Of a stretch of DNA of 64,000 bases, positions 1-12,099 are shown one piece after another. The position numbers were made by a program, and so were the translations under genes. This stretch comes from Epiperipatus broadwayi. Its lineage: Eukaryota > Onychophora > Udeonychophora > Euonychophora > Peripatidae. Location of the stretch: contig JAQFVV010012398.1 in the NCBI GenBank assembly GCA_028023455.1, forward strand, positions 4,984,682-5,048,681, given 5' to 3'. Every line of letters starts with the position of its first letter. Position 1 is the stretch's first letter. The notes under the pieces were generated by a model. That model was not told the DNA's origin. It saw only the letters and a program-made list of their open reading frames with translations, and did not search any database.

Positions 1-548
1 GTATTTTTTAATTACTAATATTTGTAATAAAATGTTTAGTCATTAACTATACTTTCAGTTTTATTTTTTAATCAATATTTAATAGTTATTGTGCACAGTA
101 TTTGGAATAATTACATTTTTTTTATCCTGAAAAAACTATATAATTGTTTGATTTCACATGAACTTCTTGATTTTTTAAACCACTTTGGGGAACTACTTGA
201 CTTCACCTGAAGCAGCTGTACTTAAAAATTCCATTTCACTCTGTATTCTTGAAACATATAAACAAAGATATTTGAAAAAACAAATAATCTCCAAGATGCA
301 GTTATGCTGAACCAGCATTCTTTAACAAATTATCAGTTTGTTGAGAATCCTTTTGTTATATACTTAAATATCACATATGTGCACCAGTGGAACTATAACT
401 TTTGACTGATTCTCTCTTCAAACTGCCTGCAGCATCATTTTTGAATCAATGCATGCATTATGGAAACAGGATACCTATTAACTACAAGAAGTTCAAGACT
501 CTAGCATATTTCGATTACAAATTATGACATGGAATGTGACAATGTGTT
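1..548. other. AT-rich non-coding stretch
   Basis: No open frame with recognisable protein similarity and no RNA gene is visible. Stop codons are dense in all frames. It may include flanking sequence of the mariner remnant that follows, but I could not identify a terminal inverted repeat. Confidence 0.5.
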
Positions 549-776
549 TTGTCTCTTAACCTATGGAGGAACAATGTGATAAACATTACATTTTATTTTA
601 AATTGATGAAAATTGCTACTGAAATGTTTGAAATGATATATAGTAATCAAACCATGAGTCACAAGAACATTTTCAACTTGTTTGTAAGATTTTGTGATGG
701 CAAGAAGAGCATTAAGACAACCCACAAAGATAAAAAACACATTGTCACATATTTTGTCCTAATTCATGAGCCATAA
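549..776 (+). pseudogene. mariner-type transposase, N-terminal fragment
   Basis: The 75-codon frame contains the pattern KIATEMFEMIYSNQTMSHKN followed by a VRFCDGKKSIK segment. This resembles the N-terminal helix-turn-helix of SETMAR-like mariner transposases, which typically run 'K-x-ATETFEML...MSR-x-x-VF-x-W-x-x-RF-x-x-GRES'. In that family the domain binds the terminal inverted repeats. Here the similarity starts about residue 11 and fades near residue 55. The frame then stops, and the DDE/D catalytic domain is not visible downstream, so this is a dead fragment. The Trp usually found before the KRF-like motif is replaced (NLFVRF). Similarity was judged by eye from family knowledge, not by search. 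Confidence 0.55.
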
Positions 777-2149
777 ATACTAATTGCCTTAAAAAATTTA
801 TTGTGAATAATTAAATTATGTTGATATGTAATGTATTGATTGATTCAGAGATTATGATGTAGGTTGTAGAAATAACCAATCATCTTTTCACTAAGGCACA
901 CATATATAAATGAAATAATTATAAAAAGACATGTTTCTTATGTCAAGTAATGTTTTAAGAAATAAGGACATTTAATTTGTGATACAGTAAAGTCATACAA
1001 ATATACTTTAATGCCAGACAAGCATTTATATATATATATCATTAATCTGCATATCTTATCACATAATTATTTTGAGGACAATTGCTTGATTAAAAAAGAA
1101 TAAAAAATAAATACAAATGTTGTACAGAACCAAAAAATATAATAATATGTATATAAAATAAGTTTGATGTTTAAATTATCTTCTTTTAAATTTAAAATTA
1201 TATTTAGACTCACAAAATAAATCATGATTTTAATACTTCTAATTTGAAATTTATGCCATTTTAGAACTGTTTATTTTATACTTGCTTATATTATGGTAAA
1301 CTACAATTAGCATATACTGAATAGAAATTCTGTCAAAATTTTAATTATCTTGGCATAGCAATCAAAAATAATACTCTAGTTTTTTTATTTTATTTATTTA
1401 GCTAACAGATCAGTCATTGTCAAACAGAACCCAGTGTAGATACTGCAGAATAGTTACTTAGATGAATCTACATAGTGTTTTGATTTAGTAGATGGGTAGG
1501 AGTTTATGGTAACCAGAAATTTACTTTTTTTAAAGCCAAATGTCTTAAATGTGGCGTACCTCATTTGGTAAAATATCAGCTTTGAGCTTTATTAACAATA
1601 TTTCAATATGTAATCCAACTCTGATTATCTTTTTTTAAAAAAAAGGATCTCTTGCTTATTAAACAAAAATGCTCTCTTTTAAAATTTCAATAATATTAAT
1701 AACAATTTTCTCTGACACTCAAAATTAAATTGACATCATATTTGTTTTTTAGTAATCATGTATTTTTATTTCCAGTAAATATTTTTTCTTCTCTATTCCA
1801 TTCATCCTGATTCTCTTATCTTTTAATTGTAAAGTTTAATTCATTATATAATATTTGATTTAATAATAAATATAAAGTCGGGATATTTTATTTCAAAACT
1901 GTATTATCTGATTTCATTGTGTATGTTTTTATTTTATTTATTTATTTGTAATCTTACCAATTATATTCTTTACCGTGTACTTATTAATATATATAATATT
2001 TTGTTCATTTATATATCTATTGACAATGCTATAATGGATTCAATCACAGCGTTACATTGATTGACTGAAATGTTTAGGCTATGAGTCTATATTTTTCATT
2101 TTGATATAAAAATTAAAAAGATATATTATACCATTAGAGGGAGCTTATT
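777..2149. other. AT-rich non-coding stretch, no gene seen
   Basis: Low-complexity A/T sequence with short (TA)n tracts, for example around 1028-1040 and 1987-1999. No frame beyond background and no tRNA or rRNA signature. Confidence 0.5.
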
Positions 2150-3384
2150 ATTTGTTGCAACAACCATATGGTTAATACTGGGGAAATAGAAGATGTAGAA
2201 TTTTTATTGGAGGATATAAAGTTAAGTGTGGTGGATAGATATAGGTATTTGGGAATTATCTTATGTAATCAGGAAAATTGCTTGGATGAATGGAGAAAAA
2301 AATGGTAAATGAAGCAAAGAAAAGAAAGGGTTTGGTAAAGAAACTAACAGTATTTTCATGTAATAAATATGATGTAGCTAGAATTGTATGGAAGGGAGTT
2401 GCAGTAGCAGGTTTAACATATGGTAATGATGCATTATGTGTTAGTAAAAGGATTTTTAATTATTTAGAGAAAGTACAAAAGGAAGTAGGAAGACATGCAT
2501 TAGATGCAGAGATGTGGACAGCAAATGAGGCAATTCAAGGAGAAATGGGATGGTCAAGTTTTTATATGAGAGATGCAAAAAGTAAAATGAAAATGTTTGG
2601 TAGGTTGCAGTTTATGGATAGTAAAAGAATAGCCAAAATAGTGTTTAATTGGATTATGAGTAAAGGGCAGGTAACAAGATGGGTGAGAAAGGTAATGCAG
2701 TATGCAAAAGATTTGGATAAAGAATTTATATCAGCATACTTGTATAAAAGGTGAGATGATTGTGTTAGGAGGATTGTTGAGTATTATAGTGGTAAGGAAT
2801 GGGATAAAAGAATAGAAGCATTAATAAAAAATAGGAAGTTGGAGAGATGGAGAAATAGTATGGAGGGTAAGAAGAGTTTAAATATATATATAGAAGTAAA
2901 TGGAATATTGGATGCGAGTTAATTTATGATAATAGTAAGGAAAATAGTTTATTGTTTAAGGCTCAAATGGGATGTTTAGCAACAAGAGAATATACATGTA
3001 AATGGAAAACTATGGGTGATTTAGTGTGCAAATTGTGTAAGGAAGGTATAGAAAATATTAGGCATCTGTTGATTGAATGTAAATGCTTGAAAGCAGAAAG
3101 GGCACAGATAATGAAGTTATGGGAGAATAGGTATGAACAAAGTGACTATACAGAAAGTGAGTTATTTAGTTTTTATGCTGGGTTTGCGAAAAGATAAGGG
3201 GGATTTAGATATAAAGGCCATAGAGTTGACAAAGATTATGTTGTGGAAATGGGATGGGGCAGAACATGGGAAGACTTAGAGTGGGGAATGGAAAATAAAG
3301 TGGCTAACAGGTTTATCTGGGCATAATTGTTGAGATATTCTTGACTTCGTTTAAGGAGAAGCCAAAATACATCACATCACATCA
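2150..3384 (+). mobile_element. LINE family A, copy 1 (5'-truncated)
   Basis: This is the 3' part of a non-LTR retrotransposon in sense orientation. It starts within the RT thumb (about 2190-2270 reads DIKLSVVDRYRYLGI, the usual 'YKYLG' block after the catalytic palm) and runs to a 3' end made of repeated CATCA/ACATCAC (3370-3386). Minus-strand copies at 20393-21900 and 26767-27622 match it over most of its length, which defines the family. The 5' boundary is approximate. Short 3' tandem repeats replacing a poly(A) tail are known in several LINE clades. I do not assign a clade firmly. Confidence 0.85.
2190..3260 (+). pseudogene. LINE-A ORF2 C-terminal region, frameshifted
   Basis: Three reading frames are needed to follow the protein. 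The YRYLGI thumb block shifts frame in the A-run near 2297 and continues as the 154-codon frame 2290-2754, with KGVAVAGLTYGND and EMGWSSFYMRDAKSKMK segments. A TGA at 2752-2754 interrupts the protein, which resumes as DDCVRRIVEYYSGKEWDKR. Another shift near 2885-2890 (an expanded TA run) leads to frame 2952-3197, where C-x2-C...H-x4-C (CKLCKEGIENIRHLLIEC) forms the cysteine/histidine knuckle common at the C-terminus of LINE ORF2. Several lesions make it non-functional. Confidence 0.8.
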
Positions 3385-3640
3385 CCATAGTTTGTATAGA
3401 GATGGGAGAAAGAATATCAAACACTTATTTATGGAGTACAGCATATTAAAAGAAAATCAAGACAATTTGAATGCAAAATGGAAGAAACATAAAAATAAAA
3501 ACAATGATTTTTGTTCAAGTCTTTAAGATAAGGGCATTGGAATTAATAAAATAAAAAGAAGAAAATAAAATAAGAATCAGTATTTGGGAAATGATTTTGA
3601 TAATAACAATAAGAATTTACATAGGTGATGTGATGTGAAA
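3341..3640. other. LINE-A 3' end and flank
   Basis: The 61-codon frame at 3341-3526 is AT-driven and matches nothing I recognise. The sequence passes from the CATCA-type LINE tail into AT-rich flank. Confidence 0.3.
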
Positions 3641-3849
3641 ACTCTTCATACAGTAGTGCCACCCAGTGCAAGGTTGTGTAAGCATAGGGAATGGTGATTA
3701 TGTGACATTTAGTAGTTCAATAAGAATTAAATGAATTTGTGACAGTTTGGAAAGAGGAAATGCTTGAGTTGCCTCACAGAGTCTCTGGACACTTGACCTA
3801 TATTCAGAAATTTCTAATTTCATTTAAGCAGCTATATTACATCACATCA
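3623..3849. repeat. short element with GTGATGTGATG / CATCACATCA inverted ends
   Basis: About 227 bp bounded on the left by GTGATGTGATGTG and on the right by ACATCACATCA. The ends are therefore mutual inverted repeats of about 10 bp. Its left portion (CATACAGTAGTG) recurs at 47992-48003 just after another GTGATGTGATG. It could be a MITE-like element, or two opposite LINE-type tails that happen to face each other. Coding capacity is nil. Confidence 0.4.
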
Positions 3850-6052
3850 TTATTATATTTTAACTATTATTAATTTTCTTTTTTTCTGAGCTAATGTAAT
3901 ATCTGATAATTAATGAATATACAGTACTCACAAAAAAGGGTATTCTTTTAATATTCATCTTTATTACTGACTAGCATGTAATTACATTATTATATTTGTA
4001 AATTCCCATCTATTATTAGAAAGTTGAAGCTTTACTTAATAAAAATTTGGTAATATAGTACTTAACATTATTGAAAAATGTATTGAAAGATATATGAAAA
4101 ATAATCCTCTTTCCGTTAAGATTTATCTATCGTTTTTTTTTGTTCAAAAATAAGAACAATACCATTTTGTTCAATTTTTATAACTAATATGCTCAAGTAT
4201 GCCCCAAAGTAATACATGTTAATGTCTTGACATAATGAAAAATGTTAAACTGCTTTATGATACTTCCATGACTTTCTATGTAATTAATTGTCAACAGTGA
4301 ATTATTGGCTCACTGTCAGATTTTGGTTAATAATGTATTACAAATATATCATTTATATATTAAAATTGTAATTTTTTTTTTTACTCACATTGAATAAAAC
4401 CTTTGATCAGAATACTGTCATGACCAATAGAAAATCATTATTATCAAAATATTTTATAACTTTATGAAATATCATTTCAGCTGGTAAAAGTTTTATGATT
4501 TATTTGAGATTGGGTCAGTTATGTTGAGTTTTATTAATGTCCATGGTTTTATATCATATATTGCTAAAATAATAATTATGACTACATCTCTAAAGACAAC
4601 GTACTTTCTATAACTATTTATTTGTTTTAAATATATAAAGAATTGAATGTTAAGAGAGTAGATTTTCTTTCTAAAGATATTAACTATGATAAAACTTTAG
4701 AACTTAAAAATAGGCCATAATTATTTAGTTAAAAATCTAATTTTATTTTGTTTTTTAATTATTATGATAACTATTATAAAAATCTACCATCTTTTCATAA
4801 AACAGATTATTACAAGCCTCTTAAAACCCTAGAACTTTCTATTTTAAATAATCATAGTTATCTGTTGCTTAAGTTTATAGATCAATTTCTTCTTCTTTTA
4901 CTTAAATAGTCTCCTTCTTATACACTGTTCATAATTTTTCTAAGTTTAAGGACATTATTTTTTTTAATCTTTGTAAATATTTTTTTTCCTAACCAATTTT
5001 CCATATTTTTACATCTCTAACTTTATTAAACATCTGATTACTAATTATTAAAGCATTCACTACTCTCTTTCTAATTAGCAATTTTGTGTTTCATATAAAG
5101 ATGTACTCCAAAGAAAGGATTTTACTCAGAATTACTCTTATAACTCATTTAACCATTATATCTTCCACTTTTTATCATTCAGGATTTTTTAAGATAAATA
5201 ACTCAAATCCAATCTAGACAGCCATCTAATGGCATCAAGATATAATTAGCTGGTGTGTAAAAAGATCTATATTAATAGAAGTTAGTTACAAGAATATCAT
5301 ACTAGTTGCAAATAGAATACAACCATTATTAACATAAAAAAGTGGTTATTCATCTGTAAATGCTAAACTATTATTCTTTTATTTAAGAATTGATATTGAC
5401 ATTATTCCTTTATTATAGTTTTCACCCAGTTTAGTGTATTTCTCTATATTTATAAGCTAAATGATTTCTGCAATCTATATTGTGCAAATAAAATGTACAA
5501 AATTAAAAAAATAACATTCCTTTTTTTTTTCAAGATTTTTATCAGTGATTCTCTCATCTCAACTCCAGCATAATGCAAACTTCCATTAGTGCAGAAATTC
5601 AGATCACCTTCTCTCACTATGCATGCTTTTCACAAACAACCTTTGCTTGACATTTGAGCTAAAGTTATCAAATACTTGAATCCCCTTATCTATCTTGACA
5701 GTTTGATGGATACTAATTTCTATTCATTTTTTAACTACTTATGGAAAGATGAATAATTATTGCACTGCAGATATTTTTATATCTAAGATTTTTTGCAAAC
5801 TTCATATTATAGTAATTTGGTTGTGGGCATTAGTCATTAGACTACCACATACTTTCATTATTGCTACCCTTACTATAAAATAAATCATGGTCTTGGCACA
5901 TAAAGATATAACTCAATCTTCATTGTTGAGGGAGGAGAGAATGCAACATATTGACTTTGAGTCATACTGCCTGAGATTTATATTATTAGATTTGACTTCA
6001 AAGTCAAGAATGTGGTACTTCTGCTTGAGTTATATATATATTTGACAATTCT

Positions 6053-6055
<3 letters not shown>
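3850..6055. other. AT-rich non-coding stretch, no gene seen
   Basis: Homopolymer A/T runs and no supported ORF or RNA. Nothing more can be said from the sequence. Confidence 0.5.

Positions 6056-6090
<35 letters not shown>
6056..6090. repeat. (TA)n microsatellite
   Basis: An uninterrupted TA dinucleotide run of roughly 17 units at the left edge of dispersed repeat R1. Confidence 0.9.
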
Positions 6091-6095
<5 letters not shown>

Positions 6096-6189
6096 GGGAT
6101 GGGTGATAGGGTAAAAGGAAATAGGAGGAAAAAGTGAATGTGGGACGATGGAAAAACATCAATCCCAGCAAATTTAAAATCAAATATCA

Positions 6190-7800
6190 ATATTTTACAA
6201 AGTATGTGTTTAATAATCACAAAAAATACAAGCAATAGAAATATTAAAGAGAGCATGAGATTAGATAAGCTCTGTGAACATTGGAGCAACTAAAAAAACT
6301 ATACATTAATCATATATCAACCAGCATTATAATTTAAAAAATAAGTACAAGTAAATACTCGAGAGAAATAACTATCCATCATCAATGATGGGACATAAAC
6401 CAACAGTACAATATATCAGAATAAAATCAACAGACCATCTTGTGGCTGGATTTGAACCATAAGAAATATAAATCAACAGCCAACCTTATGACTGGATTGG
6501 AAATGGGTCTTCCATAGACCCGGCTAACTATTGAGCCTTTGCCACCTTGGGAAATTATTTAACATAACTTAGATGCACCACTTAAATGCTCCTTCATCAG
6601 AATACATAAGAATCAAACAATAATGCTGGGGCATTAAACATACTGATCATCATTAATGCTCAGGCCACTTGTAATGGCCAACTATAAACTTAACTTCTAA
6701 TAAGACTAAATTAAAATAAAATATAGTACAGGGGCTTTAAAGAGTATCCTCTTTTGTGCCAACCAGGATGATTATTGATCATCTCTGGATGCCCCAAAGC
6801 ACTAAATACACATCCCCATTTATATATTCATCCCGTGCTCGAATCTAACTCAGAGAACACAAGCTCTATTACTGTATGTGACCAAGAGATGATGAAAACA
6901 ATTTTTAACAATTAAATACAAGTTTATTAATAACAATAAAAATAAATGATTAAGGTCTTATAAGTTAAGGATTCTGATTTTGAATGATACACAATAATAA
7001 AGTCATCACACTGTAATTTACAATATTACTACAAAACTAAGTTATCACATTAATTTACATATATGTGCGCACAGATATGGGATTTCTATTATACAATTAA
7101 TCTATTTTGCTTGATATTCAATGATGACAAAGTTCGATTAAATTTTACATATATGTTATAATTGACAATATATGCACACATACAAGTGTGTCTGTGAAAT
7201 TTCTGAACATATTTAACTTTTACATAAAAATAATACATGATTAAGCTTTTAAATTATATTTTAAATAATACAAATACTTATGCCAGGTTTACTACAACAT
7301 GCATATAGAATTGCACAGATTATTAACAAATTCAAATTTGTCAAATAATAAATAACAATACTTTTATAATTAATAATTTCATTTTGAATATACATAAAAT
7401 TTACATCAATTGCATTATTTCTTAATTAGTTTCTATAAACGTGTATATATACCCGTACTCAGACGTGCATTTTATAATACATGATGAAGACATTTCAATT
7501 AAACATAAAATAATTATTACATTTGTGACTTACATAATTACTAGTCAAAATTCAAATTGTTATATGGATTTACCTATATGTGCACACAGACACGCGATTT
7601 ATAACATAAAATTAATGTATTTCAATTAGTGTTCAATAATGACAAAAAAAAAGAAATGATTAAAATTTGCATATATGCCCTATTTGACAATTATTGACAT
7701 ATATGCGCACACGCAAATATGCAATACAATTGACTTATTTTACAATTGTCATATAAAATAACCTTTTACAGTTGTATATATAAAATACACACACATCTTT
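6190..7800 (-). repeat. dispersed repeat R1, copy 1, with tRNA-like SINE segment
   Basis: It is homologous to 9780-11090 over most of its length. Shared blocks include 'GAGCATGAGATTA' near the left, the block 'GCCTTTGCCACCTTGGG' (6535), and the tail block 'GTTTATTAATAACAA' (6922). Read on the minus strand, 6448-6458 is GGTTCAAATCC, a perfect RNA polymerase III B box (GGTTCRANTCC). It is preceded by a related degenerate tRNA-like segment (minus strand of about 6485-6550), so this part looks like a tRNA-derived SINE. The right half holds alternating subunits X (7160-7400) and Y (7400-7620), with an extra Y-like unit at 7040-7130. The full boundaries are uncertain. Confidence 0.6.
6448..6458 (-). 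promoter_or_regulatory. Pol III B box-like motif in R1
   Basis: The minus strand reads GGTTCAAATCC, matching the tRNA B-box consensus at every position. It lies inside the R1 repeat, so it probably derives from a tRNA-type SINE head. It is not an intact tRNA, as I see no cloverleaf. Confidence 0.5.
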
Positions 7801-8326
7801 GGTGGGTCCAATATTAAGATGCCAATCGATTAATAAAAGGATTTACATAGAATTGCAATTAATGCTTTTATATACAGTTCTGAAACATGATGACTAACAT
7901 TATGACTTCGGAGAGCATTCTGAGATTCATTACAGATATATTACAAACTATTTTCACGCCATTATGGTTGTGAAAATATATAAAATACATTTGAAAACAT
8001 TTTATTATACGATAAAATATTTAATGAACATTCTTTTAATTAGCGCTGGTAAGAGGAACGCTTTATTTTCCCAAAGGCATATAGATATAGAAATAAGTTA
8101 CGATGGTGGGATTGTATGATAAGATTGAAATAACATTAGTAATTAATCTAGCTATTAATATTTGGCATTGATATATATTTTGAGCAGATCACATTTTTAA
8201 TATTAGAGCATTAAAACTGGGTCATAATGCAAAAGAAATAATAATAATAATATGAAGAAGTTTGCGGTGCTGACATAATAGCCTAAAAATAACCAGAAAA
8301 GTCATGCTTCTGGATGAAAGACAAAG

Positions 8327-8505
8327 TGGATAGGCATGCCATGGTCATCGCCGATGTGCAGGCCTTTGACATGAAGAAAGTGGATAAGCATAGCATGTGC
8401 CAGACTTAGGGATCACCGCCAGAGGCATTTTTATACGATGAAAGTGAATAAGCATAGTGTGTGCCAGACTTAGGGATCACCACCAGAGGCATTTTATATG
8501 GAATA
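8327..8505. repeat. two-and-a-half-copy tandem repeat, about 66 bp unit
   Basis: 'GTGGATAAGCATAGCATGTG' followed by CCAGACTTAGGGATCACCGC (8380-8430) recurs almost exactly at 8446-8495 (GTGAATAAGCATAGTGTGTG...). A diverged partial unit precedes it at 8327-8378. The unit is clearly more GC-rich than its surroundings. I do not recognise the sequence. Confidence 0.75.
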
Positions 8506-8509
8506 AATA

Positions 8510-9775
8510 ACAAGAAATCTATGGCTTCGATCTTGTCACAACCCCCAGATTAGATTAGAAGCACGTAAGATATATATATAATTCATGAAAATAGGCCAAA
8601 TGTCAGTAACGCAGTAATGATAAATGTCACTAACGACATTGAATAAGTTTTATTGCTTTAAAATAAATGACCCTTGTTTGAATGCCATAATTTATATAAT
8701 ATATTTGCTATGCTGCTATAATATATACATAGGGAAGATTTCATTTAATAAAATATACACTAAGCTTTGACCCCCTCCTTTTTCTATTTAGAATAAATCA
8801 ATCCCACCTTCATTGATTTTATAACTACTGAGAATATTTAAGCATATATTTTAAGAGTATGGAAAAAGAAAATAACTAGCAGTTATATATAGAAAACAAT
8901 TAATAAGTCACCTTTTCAGAATTGAATAATAACATTTATAAAATAAATAATGTTCCAAAGTGTTAATTAGCCTAAGTTCTAGATTCACCCTGGGTAGAAA
9001 ATCCAGAGTTAAACAAATATATATTTTTATATTAAAACATAAATAAAATGTTGGCTCATAAAACAATCTGGCGAGTGTATTAATTAATTAATAATGCATT
9101 GTTTAAATGGACTTTAAAAACCTTAATTCATGAAGGTTTACTTAAAAGGAAGAAAAGATTTTAAAAATTCAACTCGTCAGATTGTTTGAGATTGGCATAA
9201 TAATAATAAAAGCATATATATAAAATCAAGTAATAAATAACTATAAATAAATGACCGCACCAAAGTTATGGAAGGTTAAATGCATATGAGATAGGATTTG
9301 ATATAAAGAAATCATTTGAGAGCAAAATTACATTCACAGATTTATATAAAAAAAAACAAAGTTAAATAATACATGAGAAATCTTGGTAGTAGAATTTGAG
9401 ATTAATTAAGCAAGCTAGTTTTAATTTTAATGGTGGTGGTTTGGAAGTTATCTTGCAATTGTAAGAGTCCAATTTAGTACAGCACGTGCACGGCAATTGA
9501 AATGCAAGTTCTTCAGTGGCAGCAAGTCTCTATTAGCATTTTTAAAGTTCTCCATCAGGCCTTTACTTCACTTTAGGGTAGCAGAATATTATTATGGCAG
9601 TGGAAGATGACCCACAAGGGTTGGGAAAAGCTTTTACTAGATCATTTTTAGATTTCAAAACAGCATAGTGTCTAGTAGCAATCACTTCTCTCAATAGTAG
9701 CTAATCTCCTGGTGATTTTCTATCAGCCATTTTATACTCTGCCCAGGTGTTTTTGGAATGCTTTTAATATAAATA
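8510..9775. other. AT-rich non-coding stretch
   Basis: No supported gene. 9470-9700 is slightly richer in G+C and could be an old unidentified repeat, but carries no frame. Confidence 0.4.
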
Positions 9776-9779
9776 CAAA

Positions 9780-11090
9780 TATCAATATTTACAAAAGTGT
9801 ATATATGAGTAGTATAGTATTTAAGGAGCATGAGATTAAAGAATCTCTGAGAGATATCATTGATGAGATCAACCAGCTACTCAGAAAAGCACACACATAT
9901 GTAAAAATTTTAAACATTTATAGCAACTAAAAACATAATTAACCAGAACCATCAAAAGTCAAAATAAATATGAGTAATACTCAAAATATCATTTGTCATC
10001 ATCATTTATGGGAATAAAAAAAATCAGTACAATAAATCAGAATAAAATCAACAGTCAACATTGTGACTGGATTTGAAATGGGTCTTCTTTAGACCAGGCT
10101 AACTATTGAGCCTTTGCCACCTTGGGCAATTATTTAAACATAATTTGGATGCACCAGCTTAGTCCTTATCCATTAAAATACACAATAATCAGAAATTGAA
10201 ACATGCTGATCATCATCAATGCTCTGGCCATTTAAGTACCATTAATGTACTGGCCAACTATAACATAACTTTTAATAAAACTAAAGTAAAATAAAAGATA
10301 ATAGTGCATGGGCTTTAAAGAGTATCCTCTTTTGCGCCAACCAGAATGATGATTGATCATCTCTGGATGCCCCAAAGCACTAAATAGACATCCCCATTTA
10401 TTTGTGCACGAATCTAGCTCAGAGAACATAAAGCTCTATTACTGTATGTGAACAAGAGATGATAGAAACAATTTTAACAATTAAATGCAAGTTTATTAAT
10501 AACAAAAAAATGAATGATATTTAAGGTCTTATAGGATAAAGCTCTGATTTTGAATGATACACAATAATAAAATCATCACTCTGTAATTTATAAGATTTCT
10601 ACAAAATTAAAATTACTACATTAACTGCATTATTTCTTAATGGGTATCTATAAACGCATATATATATCCGTACACAGACGTGCATTTTACAATATACAAG
10701 GAATACATTTCAATTAAACATAAAATAATTATTACATTTGTAATTTACATAATTACTATTCAACATTTAAATCATTACATTGATTTACGTATATGTGTGC
10801 ACAGACGCACAATTTATAATATACAATTAATATTCTCTAACAAAAAAAAAAGATTAAATTGTAATATATCTTATAATTGACAAGCATTGGTATCTGCAAT
10901 ACAATTGACAGATATATGCATACATACATGTGTGTGATTTCTGAGTTATGTTTTAAATAATACAAATACTTATGCTAGGTTTACTATAACACGTATATAG
11001 AATTGCACAGATTAATAACAAATTTAATTTTGTCAAACAATAAATAACAATACTTTTATAATTAATAATTTCATAAAATTTACATACTTG
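9780..11090 (-). repeat. dispersed repeat R1, copy 2
   Basis: Matches copy 1: 'GACTGGATTTGAAATGGGTC' (10066), 'GCCTTTGCCACCTTGGG' (10110), the cytosine-rich block at 10300-10440, and 'CAAGTTTATTAATAACAA' (10488). The B-box equivalent on the minus strand at about 10068-10078 is degenerate (ATTTCAAATCC). The downstream subunits are in the order Y (10610-10830) then X (10880-11090), whereas copy 1 reads Y'-X-Y. This suggests the tail was originally a tandem array of Y+X units that lost different members. Confidence 0.6.
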
Positions 11091-11379
11091 TTATGATAAT
11101 AAAAGTTATTTTCACAATTATTCATTGTTGAAAATGTATAAATTGCTTTTCTTATTTTATAGTAAGTTCCACTCTTTATCGATTAGTTTCTTAAAAAAAA
11201 TAAATACTATCATTTTTTTTTCTTTTAAAACAAAGTTATTTACTTGTTTGCTTCACTTTTAAAATGTCTCTTTTTTTTTCTTGTTAATAGATGAAAGATA
11301 CGTTTTATAGAATCAAAAAAATATATAAATTTTAAAATGTCTTTCTGCTTGATTAATTAATGCTGATAAAGTAGGCAAG

Positions 11380-11760
11380 GTGAAATAGCAAAAGTGAATA
11401 CGTGAACTGCAACTCCCCATGCCATGATAAGCAGACAGCCAAGCTGGACTATCCGTACACAAAGATCCATGACGTCATGAGAAAATACCTCATTTTTAAG
11501 CACTGCCCCTTCTAAGTATCTAGACAGATCATCCTCAAAGAGTAGTATCCAGAAAAAAATATTGGCATTGAGCCAACCCTGCTCATCTCTGTGAGACTTA
11601 AAGATATAAATGAGGTCTATGCATGAGACCCAGGCCTATTCATGAGGCCTATATATATATTCACCACTGGACTACTCTGGGACTTCACATCTAGGTCTAG
11701 ACAGTGCCAAGCTTATACTTTGGAGTGTCATGAACACACTGCATCCAGATAGCCCTGTTC
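11380..11760 (+). promoter_or_regulatory. promoter-like region with CRE palindrome and TATA stretch
   Basis: A block noticeably richer in G+C than its surroundings. It contains the palindrome CATGACGTCATG (11469-11480), a perfect CRE core TGACGTCA, and about 180 bp downstream a TATATATAT box-like run (11651-11659) after GAGGCC. This could be the promoter of an unidentified transcript or a fragment of a retroelement LTR. No convincing ORF follows; the frames at 11730-12561 look non-coding. Function is inferred only from the motifs. Confidence 0.3.
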
Positions 11761-12099
11761 AACTATACAACCACCATAATCATAAAAAGTACAAATTCAT
11801 GCATCACTTTCAAAATGTAATTTTACTAAAGAAATTATTTAAAAGTTTGTTATCATATATAACTTTACTCGCCACAGCTGTATATATTTTTATCTGTTCT
11901 TCTCTGCCTTTAGATATGTCAGCATATATATAATTATTCATTTAGCAAGCTGGTTCTTTTGATACATTATAAAAATATAATCCCAGTTTGTTGTCATCAT
12001 CATATAAACTTATGCAATCAATATTGGTCTCCCATCTGTATAGAACTATTCCAGGCAATCAGCTGTCTTGGTTTGATAGATTTCAGACTATGAATCTCA

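Noticed and set aside
6440-6550. Intact tRNA gene on the minus strand
   Set aside because: Only a B box and tRNA-like words are present. No acceptor or anticodon stems pair, and it lies within a dispersed repeat.
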